Positions 5,600 to 12,970 of a DNA stretch of 14,834 bases are shown one piece after another; position 1 is the stretch's first letter; the number at the start of each line of letters is the position of its first letter. A program made the translations under genes and the position numbers. The notes under the pieces were generated by a model. The model was not told the DNA's origin. It was given only the letters and a program-made list of their open reading frames with translations, and did no database searches. The stretch is from Acidobacteriaceae bacterium (GTDB lineage: Bacteria > Acidobacteriota > Terriglobia > Terriglobales > Acidobacteriaceae), in assembly GCA_027311125.1 (NCBI GenBank), contig DAICZO010000463.1, forward strand, positions 1 to 14,834, given 5' to 3'.

Positions 5600-6019
5600 A
5601 TGGCATACAGCGATAAGGTAGTAGACCACTACGAAAATCCCCGCAACGTCGGAACGCTCGACAAGTCCTCTACCGAAGTTGGCACTGGCCTGGTAGGCGC
5701 ACCGGAGTGTGGCGACGTGATGCGTTTGCAGATCCGGGTGAACCCTGAGACGAACGTGATTGAAGATGCGAAGTTCAAGACGTTCGGCTGCGGCTCCGCG
5801 ATCGCTTCGAGCTCGCTGGCGACAGAGTGGGTGAAGGGCAAGACGATTTCGGAAGCACTGGCGATTACCAACACGGACATTGTGAAGGAGCTTGCGCTTC
5901 CTCCGGTGAAGATCCACTGCTCGGTTCTGGCTGAAGATGCCATCCGCGCGGCGATTGGCGACTGGAAGAAGAAGAACAATGTTGCCGAGACGGAAGGCGC
6001 CGCGGTCGCTGCTCACTAG
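5600..6019 (+). CDS. iscU: Iron-sulfur cluster scaffold protein IscU
   Basis: The 139-residue scaffold assembles [2Fe-2S] clusters from IscS persulfide sulfur and iron, then hands them on with HscA/HscB. All ligands are present: Cys37 and Asp39 (APECGD), Cys64 (FGCGSAIASSS), His106 and Cys107 (KIHCSV). LPPVK at 100-104 is the peptide bound by HscA, which agrees with hscA downstream. The protein starts MAYSDKVVDHYENPRNVG, as in proteobacterial IscU, and has a short extra tail of about 15 residues. AAGGAGA lies 6 bases before the ATG, so the in-frame upstream frame overlapping the iscS end is discarded. The gap from iscS is 85 bases and includes a possible hairpin. Confidence 0.97.
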   Translation: MAYSDKVVDHYENPRNVGTLDKSSTEVGTGLVGAPECGDVMRLQIRVNPETNVIEDAKFKTFGCGSAIASSSLATEWVKGKTISEALAITNTDIVKELALPPVKIHCSVLAEDAIRAAIGDWKKKNNVAETEGAAVAAH

Positions 6020-6033
6020 GAACTGTTGACGAT

Positions 6034-6068
6034 GTGGCGAGGGCACGATGTTGGGGTGTACTCGCCAC
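6034..6068 (+). other. Stem-loop in the iscU-iscA gap
   Basis: A perfect 8-base-pair stem, GTGGCGAG (6034-6041) against CTCGCCAC (6061-6068), closes a 19-base loop 14 bases after the iscU stop. No T-tract follows, so readthrough into iscA is expected. It may be an mRNA processing or stability element that sets iscU level against iscA and later genes. Confidence 0.45.
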
Positions 6069-6123
6069 GTTGCGATGCCGCAGGCTGTGAGGCACTGCGA
6101 GCAGGAACGTACAAAGGTAGATC

Positions 6124-6588
6124 ATGGCAACTGTTCAGCTGAGTACCGGAACACCACCGCCGCCTGCTGCCAGCGCGCCCGATCCGTTGGCTGGTGTAAC
6201 GCTGCTGATTCCGGAAGGGATATCGGCAGAGGCTGCGGTGAAGGGTATCCGTCTGACTCCGAAGGCGTTGAAGCGAATTCGTGTGGCGATGGCGAAGGAG
6301 AATGTTTCGCCGGCTGAGGGTGGTCTGCGCCTGGGTATCCAGGGCGGTGGCTGCTCGGGGCTGAGCTACAACATCCGGTTTGATTCAAAGGCGCGCGAGC
6401 GTGACCGGACATTCATGTTCGACGATGGATTGTTGCAGCCGGTGCGAATCTTCGTGGACCCGAAGAGCTTGATTTATTTGACCGGCATGGTTCTGGACTT
6501 TGAAGAGACGCTAATGCGGCAGGGCTTCAACTTTATCAATCCGAATTCGACCAAGAGCTGTGGATGTGGGTCGAGTTTTTCGTCTTAG
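6124..6588 (+). CDS. iscA: A-type iron-sulfur carrier protein IscA
   Basis: The 154-residue protein belongs to the A-type carriers (HesB/IscA), which take part in [4Fe-4S] cluster formation and delivery. The three conserved cysteines are Cys77 (GGGCSGLSY) and Cys146/Cys148 (SCGCGSSF). The family domain begins near residue 41 (GIRLTPKALKRIR) and includes FVDPKSLIYLTGMVLDF (110-126). About 40 extra residues at the N-terminus, rich in Pro, Ala and Thr, have no counterpart in the 107-residue E. coli protein. AAAGGTAG lies 5-6 bases before the ATG at 6124, so this start seems real and the extension translated. IscA is named from context; ErpA is the alternative. Confidence 0.92.
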   Translation: MATVQLSTGTPPPPAASAPDPLAGVTLLIPEGISAEAAVKGIRLTPKALKRIRVAMAKENVSPAEGGLRLGIQGGGCSGLSYNIRFDSKARERDRTFMFDDGLLQPVRIFVDPKSLIYLTGMVLDFEETLMRQGFNFINPNSTKSCGCGSSFSS

Positions 6589-6614
6589 TCTGAGGCACTA
6601 CTACCCTCCACCCT

Positions 6615-7226
6615 ATGAATTATTTTGAGTTTTTCTCTCTGCCGCGCAAGCTGACGATCGATGTTCCTGCGCTGGAGAAGCAGTACTACGCGCTGAGCCG
6701 CAAGCTGCATCCGGATCGGTTTGCAGCGAAGCCGGTTGCGGAGCAGGAGGCTGCGCTGGCGCAGTCGTCGCTGCTGAACGATGCGTACCGGACGTTGAAA
6801 GACCCGATTGCGCGAACGCAGTACCTGCTGACCCAGGAAGGCGTGGAGTTGGAGGAGCAGTCGAAGTCCGCCACGGAAGCCGCGCGAGCCAGCGGAACCG
6901 AGAAGAAGCAGATTGTGCCGCCGGAGTTGCTGGAAGAGGTGTTCGAGCTGAACATGCAGTTGGCCGAGATGCGGGCGGCGAAGCAGATGGGCGAGGACGA
7001 GCCGGAGTTGCGGCGCGACCTGATGACGGCGAAGGATGCCTTTGACGCGAAGATGCTGGAGACGCAGGCGGAGTTGGAGCGGCTGTGGGCGGACTGGGAT
7101 GCGGCGGTCGAGGCGGAAGACCCGGGCCTACGCGAGGCCACCAAAGATGCGATGGTGGTGCTGCTGAACAAGCGCAGCTACCTGCGGAATCTGGTGCGTG
7201 ACGTGAATGAGGCGCTGGGAGTTTAG
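6615..7226 (+). CDS. hscB: Co-chaperone HscB (J-domain protein of the ISC system)
   Basis: The 203-residue protein delivers IscU to HscA and stimulates its ATPase. The N-terminal J domain (about 1-75) carries YYALSRKLHPDRF with the HPD triad at 32-34 and LNDAYRTLKDPIART (56-70). The C-terminal helical bundle (about 105-200) contains PPELLEEVFELNMQLAEMR, the IscU-contacting region. It is about 30 residues longer than E. coli HscB, and most of the excess is a charged linker around residues 80-102. No Shine-Dalgarno is visible before the ATG. It starts 26 bases after iscA, so translation may depend on coupling. The stop is 6 bases from the end of the convergent DinB-like gene. Confidence 0.95.
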   Translation: MNYFEFFSLPRKLTIDVPALEKQYYALSRKLHPDRFAAKPVAEQEAALAQSSLLNDAYRTLKDPIARTQYLLTQEGVELEEQSKSATEAARASGTEKKQIVPPELLEEVFELNMQLAEMRAAKQMGEDEPELRRDLMTAKDAFDAKMLETQAELERLWADWDAAVEAEDPGLREATKDAMVVLLNKRSYLRNLVRDVNEALGV

Positions 7227-7232
7227 TGCGGC

Positions 7233-7718
7233 TTAGCGAATGGCCGCAACGATCTTTTCGATTTGCTGCAGGTGGTTGAGGTCGTGTCCGGCGATGGTTT
7301 CGATGATGGTCCAGAAGGTCATGGTTCCGCGTTCGGGGTGAGTGACCGGACGTTGCCGGTCGGCGGCGGTGACGGTTGCGAGCAGCTTGAGGTTCCAGTT
7401 TCGGGCTGACTGGAAGAGAGCCATTGCGGAGGCGAAATCGTAGGCCGCGTAGCGCTCTGCCCAGACGCCCTGATCGAAGGGCTGGAGGGTTGCATGGTCT
7501 TCGGCGAGGGTTTGGCGGAGACGGAAGCAGAAGACAAGTTCGCAGTCGGCAAGGTGGGCGAGGATCTCGCGGATGTTCCACTTGCCGGGTGCGGAGGGCA
7601 GTTCGATTTGCTGGGTTGAGAGGTCTTCGGTGAGAGCGTGCAGGGCAGGCGCCGTGGAGGCGAGTACGAGGAGGGGGTCTTGCCCTTCGAGGTATTTTGC
7701 GTAGGGGTTGATGTCCAT
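7233..7718 (-). CDS. DinB superfamily metal-binding protein, antisense within the isc locus
   Basis: The product is 161 residues, helical, without membrane segment or signal peptide. It fits the DinB/YfiT-like four-helix-bundle superfamily (DinB_2 type). KWNIREILAHLADCELVF (47-64) carries His55, and AGHDLNHLQQIEKI (143-156) carries His145 and His149; together they form the usual three-His metal site. Members include thiol-dependent S-transferases, maleylpyruvate isomerases and DNA-damage-induced proteins, so the substrate cannot be assigned. It is read against the isc genes, converging with hscB (6-base gap) and diverging from hscA (184 bases). The ATG at 7718 has no clear ribosome binding site. 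Confidence 0.83.
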   Translation of the reverse strand: MDINPYAKYLEGQDPLLVLASTAPALHALTEDLSTQQIELPSAPGKWNIREILAHLADCELVFCFRLRQTLAEDHATLQPFDQGVWAERYAAYDFASAMALFQSARNWNLKLLATVTAADRQRPVTHPERGTMTFWTIIETIAGHDLNHLQQIEKIVAAIR

Positions 7719-7902
7719 AGAGAGACGGTATCACGGCGAATGTGGGCTAGTCTCCGGCGGAGTGACGGTGCGGTGAAGCAGGTTGTCGCGAGGCTGCGAC
7801 GCAAGCGGTTTGTAGGACAATAGATGTACCGGGTTAGTGAAGTGAAAGACGAAAGCGCGCAGACGGGATGGAGTGTTTGCGGCGAAGAGAGATTGAGGAT
7901 TT
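7719..7902. promoter_or_regulatory. Divergent intergenic region ahead of hscA and the DinB-like gene
   Basis: These 184 bases separate the 5' ends of the DinB-like gene (minus) and hscA (plus). A promoter for hscA-fdx-iscX is expected here unless hscB transcripts read through the whole antisense gene. I did not find a convincing -35/-10 pair in either direction; TTGTAG and several TTG triplets around 7780-7830 are weak candidates. A short palindrome CTCCG-G-CGGAG (about 7754-7764) is present. GAGGA 7-8 bases before 7903 is a good ribosome binding site for hscA. Confidence 0.4.
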
Positions 7903-9861
7903 ATGGCGGATGAGCGGGTGGTAGGGATCGACCTGGGGACGACGAACTCCCTGGTGGCGTACATGGAGACGACGGGGCAGGGCGATACGCCGGTGGTGAT
8001 CCCTGGCGAGGATGGTGAGCGACTGGTGCCTTCGGTGGTCGCGATGACGGATGACGGCGTGGTGGTGGGGAACGCGGCGCGGGGTACGCTGCTGGCTGAT
8101 TCGGCGAGCGCGGTGTACTCCGCCAAGCGCCTGATGGGGCGCGACATTGCGGATGTGCAGGACGAGTTGAAGCTGTTTCCGTTCAAGCTGGCGGAGGGTT
8201 TGCAGCCGGGTGAGGCTTTGCGGTTGAGTGTGGGCGGGCTGATGCTGACGCCACCGGAGATCTCGGCGTATGTGCTGCTGCAGTTGAAGAAGAATGCGGA
8301 ACGCTTCTTTGGCGCGCCGGTGACGAAGGCGGTGATTACGGTTCCTGCGTACTTCAACGATGCGCAGCGACAGGCGACGAAGGATGCGGGCCGTATCGCG
8401 GGGCTGGAGGTTTTGCGGCTGGTGAATGAGCCGACGGCGGCCGCGCTGGCGTATGGGCTGGATAAGCAGCGCGACGGCGTGATTGCGGTGTATGACTTTG
8501 GCGGCGGGACGTTCGATATCTCGATCCTGAAGCTGCATGAAGGGATCTTCGAGGTGATTGCGACTGGCGGCTATACCCATTTGGGTGGCGACGACATTGA
8601 CAATCTGCTGATTGCGATTGCGCTGGACGATATTGCGGGCGATCTGGGCGAGGATGTGCGCGGGGATGGCGATGCGGTCCAGGCGGTGCGGAAGGCGGTG
8701 ATCGATGCCAAGATTCTGCTGTCGACAGCGGATGTGGCTACGCTGGACGTGCTGTTGCCGAGTGGAAAGCGGTATCTGCGGGAGATTACGCGGGCTCAGT
8801 TTGAGCAGTTGATTGCTGGCGTGATTGCGCGGACGGCGGCGCCGTGCCGACAGGCGCTGAAGGATGCGGGCCTGGATGCCGCGCAGATTGACGAGGTGGT
8901 GCTGGTGGGCGGCTCGACACGGATTCCGGCGGTGCGGACGCTGGTGGATGAGGTGTTTGGACTGAGTGCGCGAGGCAAGAAGCCGCATACAGAGTTGAAT
9001 CCGGATGAGGTGGTTGCGCTGGGTGCGGCGGTACAGGCGCAGATCCTTTCTGGCGGGTCGGCCGTGACGGAGGATTTGTTGCTGCTGGATGTGACGCCGT
9101 TGTCGTTGGGGATCGAGGCGTTGGGCGGCGTGGTTGCGAAGATCATTCAACGTAACTCGACGATACCGGCGAGTGCGACGGAGCACTTTACGACCGGCGT
9201 GGATGGCCAGACGAATGTGGCGATCCATGTGGTGCAGGGAGAGCGAGAGCTGGCGAAGGATTGTCGCTCGCTGGCGCGGTTCGATCTGAAGGGGATTCCG
9301 CCGATGATGGCGGGACTGCCGCGGATTGAGGTGAAGTTTCTGATCGATGCGAATGGGATTCTGCATGTGTCGGCACGGGAGCAGCGCAGCGGTAAAGAGG
9401 CTGAGGTGGAAGTGAAGCCGACGTATGGGCTGAGCGATGAGCAGGTGGAGACGATGATTCTGGCGTCGTTTGACCATGCGGAAGAGGATATTCGCGAGCG
9501 GCAGGTGATTGAGGCGAAGAACGAAGCGGAGACGATTTTGTCAGCGGTGGCGAAGGGTAAGTCGCATGCGGCTTGGGAGATGCTTTCGGCGGAGGAGATG
9601 GCGACGATCGAGCAAGGGGTTGGCGGAGTGAAGGCCGCGGTGCTGGGTAGCGATTACAAGGCGATACGGCAGTCGATCGATGTGCTGGACAAGGCGACGC
9701 GGCGGTTTGCGGAGTTGATGATGGACACTGCGGTTTCGGGAGCGATGAAGGGCAAGACGATGGATTCCGCAGGTGAGAGCATGGGTGCGGGACCGACTGC
9801 GCCGCATCCTTTTGCCAAGGCCCAGATTGATGATTCGGCGCGTGGGAGCAGCGACTCCTAA
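7903..9861 (+). CDS. hscA: Fe-S cluster assembly chaperone HscA (Hsp70 family)
   Basis: The specialised Hsp70 of 652 residues binds the LPPVK peptide of IscU and uses ATP to promote cluster transfer. The ATPase domain (about 5-385) shows GIDLGTTNS (8-16), VNEPTAAALAYG (174-185), VYDFGGGTFDIS (196-207) and VLVGGSTRIP (333-342). The interdomain linker with DLLLLDVTPLSLGIE (391-405) and a substrate-binding domain with a helical lid follow. Naming as HscA rather than DnaK rests on position between hscB and fdx, on the divergent C-terminus without a DnaK EEV tail, and on sequence such as GIPPMMAGLPRIEVKF. It is about 36 residues longer than E. coli HscA. GAGGATTT before ATG 7903 supports the start. 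Confidence 0.95.
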   Translation: MADERVVGIDLGTTNSLVAYMETTGQGDTPVVIPGEDGERLVPSVVAMTDDGVVVGNAARGTLLADSASAVYSAKRLMGRDIADVQDELKLFPFKLAEGLQPGEALRLSVGGLMLTPPEISAYVLLQLKKNAERFFGAPVTKAVITVPAYFNDAQRQATKDAGRIAGLEVLRLVNEPTAAALAYGLDKQRDGVIAVYDFGGGTFDISILKLHEGIFEVIATGGYTHLGGDDIDNLLIAIALDDIAGDLGEDVRGDGDAVQAVRKAVIDAKILLSTADVATLDVLLPSGKRYLREITRAQFEQLIAGVIARTAAPCRQALKDAGLDAAQIDEVVLVGGSTRIPAVRTLVDEVFGLSARGKKPHTELNPDEVVALGAAVQAQILSGGSAVTEDLLLLDVTPLSLGIEALGGVVAKIIQRNSTIPASATEHFTTGVDGQTNVAIHVVQGERELAKDCRSLARFDLKGIPPMMAGLPRIEVKFLIDANGILHVSAREQRSGKEAEVEVKPTYGLSDEQVETMILASFDHAEEDIRERQVIEAKNEAETILSAVAKGKSHAAWEMLSAEEMATIEQGVGGVKAAVLGSDYKAIRQSIDVLDKATRRFAELMMDTAVSGAMKGKTMDSAGESMGAGPTAPHPFAKAQIDDSARGSSDS

Positions 9862-9898
9862 GCAGAGTAGATAACTGGCTGCGGCCAATAGAAAGCGA

Positions 9899-10345
9899 AT
9901 GAGTGAGATTATGTCGGATACGAAGATGAGCGCTGAAGTGGTTGATACGTCCAAGCCTGCGGGCGAGGGAATGGTTCGAGTGACGTTTTTGCCGGAAGGC
10001 CGAACCGTGGAGTTTCCGTTCGACACGCTGCCGTATGAAGGGCATGGCTTGCCGATGTCGTTTCTGGATGTGGCTGAGAACTACGATATTTTTCTGGACC
10101 ATGCGTGTGGTGGAGTGTGTGCGTGCACGACCTGCCACCTGCATGTGAAGGAGGGAGCGCAGGGGATCAGCGAGCCGGAGGATCTGGAGCTGGATCGGAT
10201 GGAGACTGCGGCGGATGTGCAGTTGAACTCGCGGTTGGGTTGCCAGGCCGTGATCGAAAAGCCGGGGACGTATGTGGTGGAGATTCCGAAGTGGAACCGT
10301 AACTATGTGCAAGAGGGCAAGCCTGCGCATGGGCCGGGGGCTTAG
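9899..10345 (+). CDS. fdx: ISC-type [2Fe-2S] ferredoxin
   Basis: This adrenodoxin-like ferredoxin donates electrons during cluster assembly on IscU. Cluster ligands are Cys70, Cys76, Cys79 (C-x5-C-x2-C in HACGGVCACTTC) and Cys115 (RLGCQAV). The additional Cys74 is also present in E. coli Fdx (HACEKSCACTTC). The C-terminus VEIPKWNRNY parallels the E. coli tail. The domain begins near residue 25 (MVRVTFLPEGRTVEF), so the first ~24 residues are an extension. The exact start is uncertain: ATG 9899 has little ribosome binding sequence, while ATG 9911 has GAGTGAGA ahead of it. The gene is 37 bases after hscA and 69 before iscX. Confidence 0.94.
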   Translation: MSEIMSDTKMSAEVVDTSKPAGEGMVRVTFLPEGRTVEFPFDTLPYEGHGLPMSFLDVAENYDIFLDHACGGVCACTTCHLHVKEGAQGISEPEDLELDRMETAADVQLNSRLGCQAVIEKPGTYVVEIPKWNRNYVQEGKPAHGPGA

Positions 10346-10414
10346 GCTGCCGGCGTTCGCAGGGATTGCGTCTAGCTGCTGATGATGCTGAAACTAACTG
10401 AGGAGATGGAGATT

Positions 10415-10630
10415 ATGCCGCGCGAGATTGATTGGACTGACAGCGAAGAGATTGGGATTCAACTGCAGGAGAAGTATCCGGAGATTGAGCCGTACACGGT
10501 TCGTTTTACGGATCTGCATCGTTATGTGACGGAGTTGCCGGGGTTTGTGGGAAATCCGGCGAAGTCGAACGAGGGCATTCTGGAAGCGATTCAGGCGGCG
10601 TGGAACGAAGAGTACGAAGACGCCAAGTAG
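10415..10630 (+). CDS. iscX: IscX (YfhJ), regulator of cysteine desulfurase activity
   Basis: This small acidic protein of 71 residues binds IscS at the site used by frataxin and adjusts cluster assembly rate; an iron-binding role has also been proposed. It shows the full family pattern: IDWTDSEEIGIQL (5-17), YTVRFTDLHRYV (27-38), and the NPAKSNEGILEAIQAAWNEE block (47-66). AGGAGA lies 8 bases before the ATG at 10415, so upstream in-frame ATGs at 10382-10385 are not the start. It is the last gene of the isc locus and ends 20 bases before the convergent MOSC gene. Confidence 0.93.
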   Translation: MPREIDWTDSEEIGIQLQEKYPEIEPYTVRFTDLHRYVTELPGFVGNPAKSNEGILEAIQAAWNEEYEDAK

Positions 10631-10650
10631 GTCGCGGCCTTGAGGGGCAG

Positions 10651-11193
10651 CTAGACAGGCTGCAGGGATTTGTAGGGTGGTCGGGGGAGTTCGATGCGGA
10701 GCGAGTCTCCGGCGCGGACGATGCCGCCGTGGCGCACGACCGCCATGATGCCGGCTTTGCGGATGAGTAAGCCGTCTGGATGGTGCTCGAGCACTGCGTT
10801 CATGAGGCCGGGAGCGCACCGGTTGAGTTGCGTGCAGGGATCGCGCAGGCCGGTGACGGCGAGTACGGTAGTTTCGCCGATGTAGATCAGGGTGTCGGTG
10901 GGCAGGGCGAGCAGGTCAATTCCACGAGTGGTGATGTTTTCTCCCATGGCTCCGGGGGCGAGGTGGAAGCCCGCGGCGTTCAACTGCTGGTGTAGCTCGG
11001 CGGCGATGAGGTGAACCTGGCAGAGGTTTGGCCGGGTTGGATCCTTCTTCATGAGGTAGCGATGTTGCGTGGTGGTGCCGCAGTGGGCGTCGCCTGCGAT
11101 GCCGAGGCCGGTGAGCAGGGTGATGCGGTCTTGCGGCAGCTTGCGAAAGCTATGGGTGGGGCTGAGGGATACGGCGGTGACGACGGGAGTCAA
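10651..11193 (-). CDS. MOSC domain-containing protein
   Basis: The product of 180 residues spans a single MOSC domain. This domain occurs at the C-terminus of molybdenum cofactor sulfurases and in the YiiM/MARC-related proteins, where a conserved Cys takes part in Mo-cofactor sulfur chemistry. Landmarks are GIAGDAHCGTTTQHR (31-45), QVHLIAAELHQQL (59-71), PGAMGENITTRGIDLLALP (80-98) and GLRDPCTQL with the likely key Cys120. The substrate is unknown. The frame opens with TTG at 11191-11193 and no ribosome binding site is visible; an internal start is possible, though MTPVVTAVSLSP looks like the natural N-terminus. It lies 18 bases after murJ in the same frame and is probably translated from the murJ message. 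Confidence 0.82.
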   Translation of the reverse strand: MTPVVTAVSLSPTHSFRKLPQDRITLLTGLGIAGDAHCGTTTQHRYLMKKDPTRPNLCQVHLIAAELHQQLNAAGFHLAPGAMGENITTRGIDLLALPTDTLIYIGETTVLAVTGLRDPCTQLNRCAPGLMNAVLEHHPDGLLIRKAGIMAVVRHGGIVRAGDSLRIELPRPPYKSLQPV

Positions 11194-11211
11194 TGCGTTG
11201 GTCTCGCGGGG

Positions 11212-12834
11212 TTAGGTGTGAGTCTCGGGGGCGGAGCGGCGGCGAATCTGCTGGGGCAGCTTGGAGCCGCTGAGGGTGAGAACGGTCCAGCAGAGCGTGG
11301 CCCAGACGATAGAGACGACGGTGATGGTGAGCAGGTCTCCGAGGTGGCCATGACGAACTGGCAGCCAGTGGATGCAGGCGCTGGCTCCGATGAAGCTGAT
11401 GGTGGCGGCGAGCAGAGCGCGAGCCAATTCTCCACCTTCCAGACCGGAGAGGCGGACGAGGCGACGCCGATGCAGGAGCAGGGCCAGCGTGGCGGTGTGG
11501 GTGAGGATGCCGAGATCGGAGGCGATGGCCAGACCGGTCATTCCGATGTGATGAAAGAGCAGGCTATAGACGGGGATGGAGAGCAGCGTGATGATGGTGC
11601 CGGCGATGGCTGGGGTGAGGGTGTTGCCCGCGGCGTAGAAGGCTCGCGCATAGATGCCCTGGGCTGCCCACAGGGCGAGAGAGATGGCGAAGATGGTGAA
11701 GTACTGTGCGGTCTCCACGGCGTCGGTGCGATGGAAGGAGCCACCGCGGAAGAGATCGACGATGGCGGGCGCGAGGGCGATCATCCAGGCGGCGGCGAGC
11801 AGAGCGACGGCGAAGATGCGGGAGATGGATCGATTGACGGCGCTGGCGAAGTCCGCGAGGCGATGCTGGCTGAAGAGCGAAGAGAAGAAAGGCAGGGAGG
11901 CTGCACCAGCGGCCTGGCCGAGGATGCCCATGGGGGCGTTGAAGAGGGTTTTCGCTACGGTGATGCGGGAGATGCCACCGGGATCGTAGGAGGCGAAGAA
12001 GCTGAGGATCCATTTGTCTGCGGTGACGAGTGAGACTCCGATCATCAGCGGAAGGGAGAGACGGAGCCACTCGAGAAAGGCAGGATGGCGCAGGTTGAAG
12101 ATGCGTCGGTAGCGGAGGCCTTCGCGTGCGGCACCGAAGGCGGTCAGCAGACCGGGACCGAGGATGACGCCGATGAGAACGCCGATGGCGAGCGAGTAGA
12201 TGCCGAAGCGTGCGGAGAGAAACACTGCGCCGAGGATGATGCCGGCGTTATAGATAAGTGGGGTGATGGCCTGGTAGAGGAAGATTTTGCGGACGAGGAG
12301 TTTGGAGCCGACGACGCCACCGATGAAGAAAAAGAGTTGCGCGGGGAGCAGGAGACGGGTGAGCGAGGTGCAGAGCGCTGCGTTCTCTGGGGAGAAGCCG
12401 TGAAATTTGTAGCGGGTGTAGATGGGCGCGAGTATCTCTGCGACCAGGATGGCAGCACCGAGTACGAGGATCATGGCGTTGAGGACGACGGAGAGGGCGT
12501 GGTCGCCACCTTCTTCGTCTCCATCGGCACGGTAGCGGTTGAGGATGGTGACCAGGGAGATGGAGGCTACTCCTCCGACGAGGAAGTAGGCGAGCATGTC
12601 GGGTAGCTCGAAGGCAGCGTTGTAGGCGTCGGTAGCGGGTCCGGCACCGAAGCGGTAGTTGATGTATTTGACCCGCAGCAGGCCGAGAACGGCGGAGAGG
12701 AACGACGAGAGCATGAGCAGCAGGGTGGCAGAGAAGGCGCTGTGCGATCGCGACGGACGCAGCAAGGCGAAGAGATTGCGGCGGCCGGATGGGGCGGGCG
12801 CTGGAGTCGTCGCTGGCGTGGGGCTAGATGGCAC
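11212..12834 (-). CDS. murJ: Lipid II flippase MurJ (MviN family)
   Basis: This 540-residue polytopic inner-membrane protein of the MOP superfamily translocates lipid II to the periplasm for peptidoglycan synthesis. After a Pro/Ala/Ser-rich N-terminal tail of about 30 residues come about 14 hydrophobic segments. The family-typical first helix region reads VLGLLRVKYINYRFGAG, then ATDAYNAAFELPDML, with basic and acidic residues in the central cavity. PMGILGQAAGAASLPFFS (from about residue 301) matches the seventh-helix region. GTG 12832-12834 is chosen because GAGGAA lies about 6 bases before it. It is divergent from the LysR-type gene and upstream of the MOSC gene. In genomes with several MOP exporters, an O-antigen or exopolysaccharide role would be an alternative. 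Confidence 0.9.
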   Translation of the reverse strand: MPSSPTPATTPAPAPSGRRNLFALLRPSRSHSAFSATLLLMLSSFLSAVLGLLRVKYINYRFGAGPATDAYNAAFELPDMLAYFLVGGVASISLVTILNRYRADGDEEGGDHALSVVLNAMILVLGAAILVAEILAPIYTRYKFHGFSPENAALCTSLTRLLLPAQLFFFIGGVVGSKLLVRKIFLYQAITPLIYNAGIILGAVFLSARFGIYSLAIGVLIGVILGPGLLTAFGAAREGLRYRRIFNLRHPAFLEWLRLSLPLMIGVSLVTADKWILSFFASYDPGGISRITVAKTLFNAPMGILGQAAGAASLPFFSSLFSQHRLADFASAVNRSISRIFAVALLAAAWMIALAPAIVDLFRGGSFHRTDAVETAQYFTIFAISLALWAAQGIYARAFYAAGNTLTPAIAGTIITLLSIPVYSLLFHHIGMTGLAIASDLGILTHTATLALLLHRRRLVRLSGLEGGELARALLAATISFIGASACIHWLPVRHGHLGDLLTITVVSIVWATLCWTVLTLSGSKLPQQIRRRSAPETHT

Positions 12835-12970
12835 GGATGGTTCCTCGAGGTAGCGGGCGGAGCAGCTATCGTACGATTCTATCGGGCGAGGTCGCGTACT
12901 GGCTTATGCTCATCAGGTGGCGGCATTGGTTCGCGGTGCGGTCTGTGAGAGCGTGCTGTGACGGAGGGGT

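Noticed and set aside
7834..9477. A 547-codon minus-strand open frame opposite hscA
   Set aside because: It is extremely rich in His, Arg and Gln, as expected from the reverse complement of a GC-rich gene, and covers the clear HscA coding region.
9899..9928. Deciding the fdx start between ATG 9899, 9911 and 9929
   Set aside because: Ribosome binding evidence is too weak to choose firmly; the longest frame is reported with the alternative noted.
10647..10663. Small stem GCAGC/GCTGC between iscX and the MOSC gene as a terminator
   Set aside because: The stem has only 5 base pairs, no T-tract follows, and it overlaps the MOSC stop codon.
11011..12606. Long plus-strand open frames opposite murJ and the MOSC gene
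   Set aside because: Their Gly/Glu/Asp-rich content is a shadow of the membrane protein on the other strand; MurJ motifs are unmistakable.
12867..12881. ATCGTACGAT palindrome and TAGAAT (minus strand) ahead of murJ as promoter/operator
   Set aside because: The palindrome is short, and no acceptable -35 lies 16-18 bases from TAGAAT, so it was not listed as a feature.
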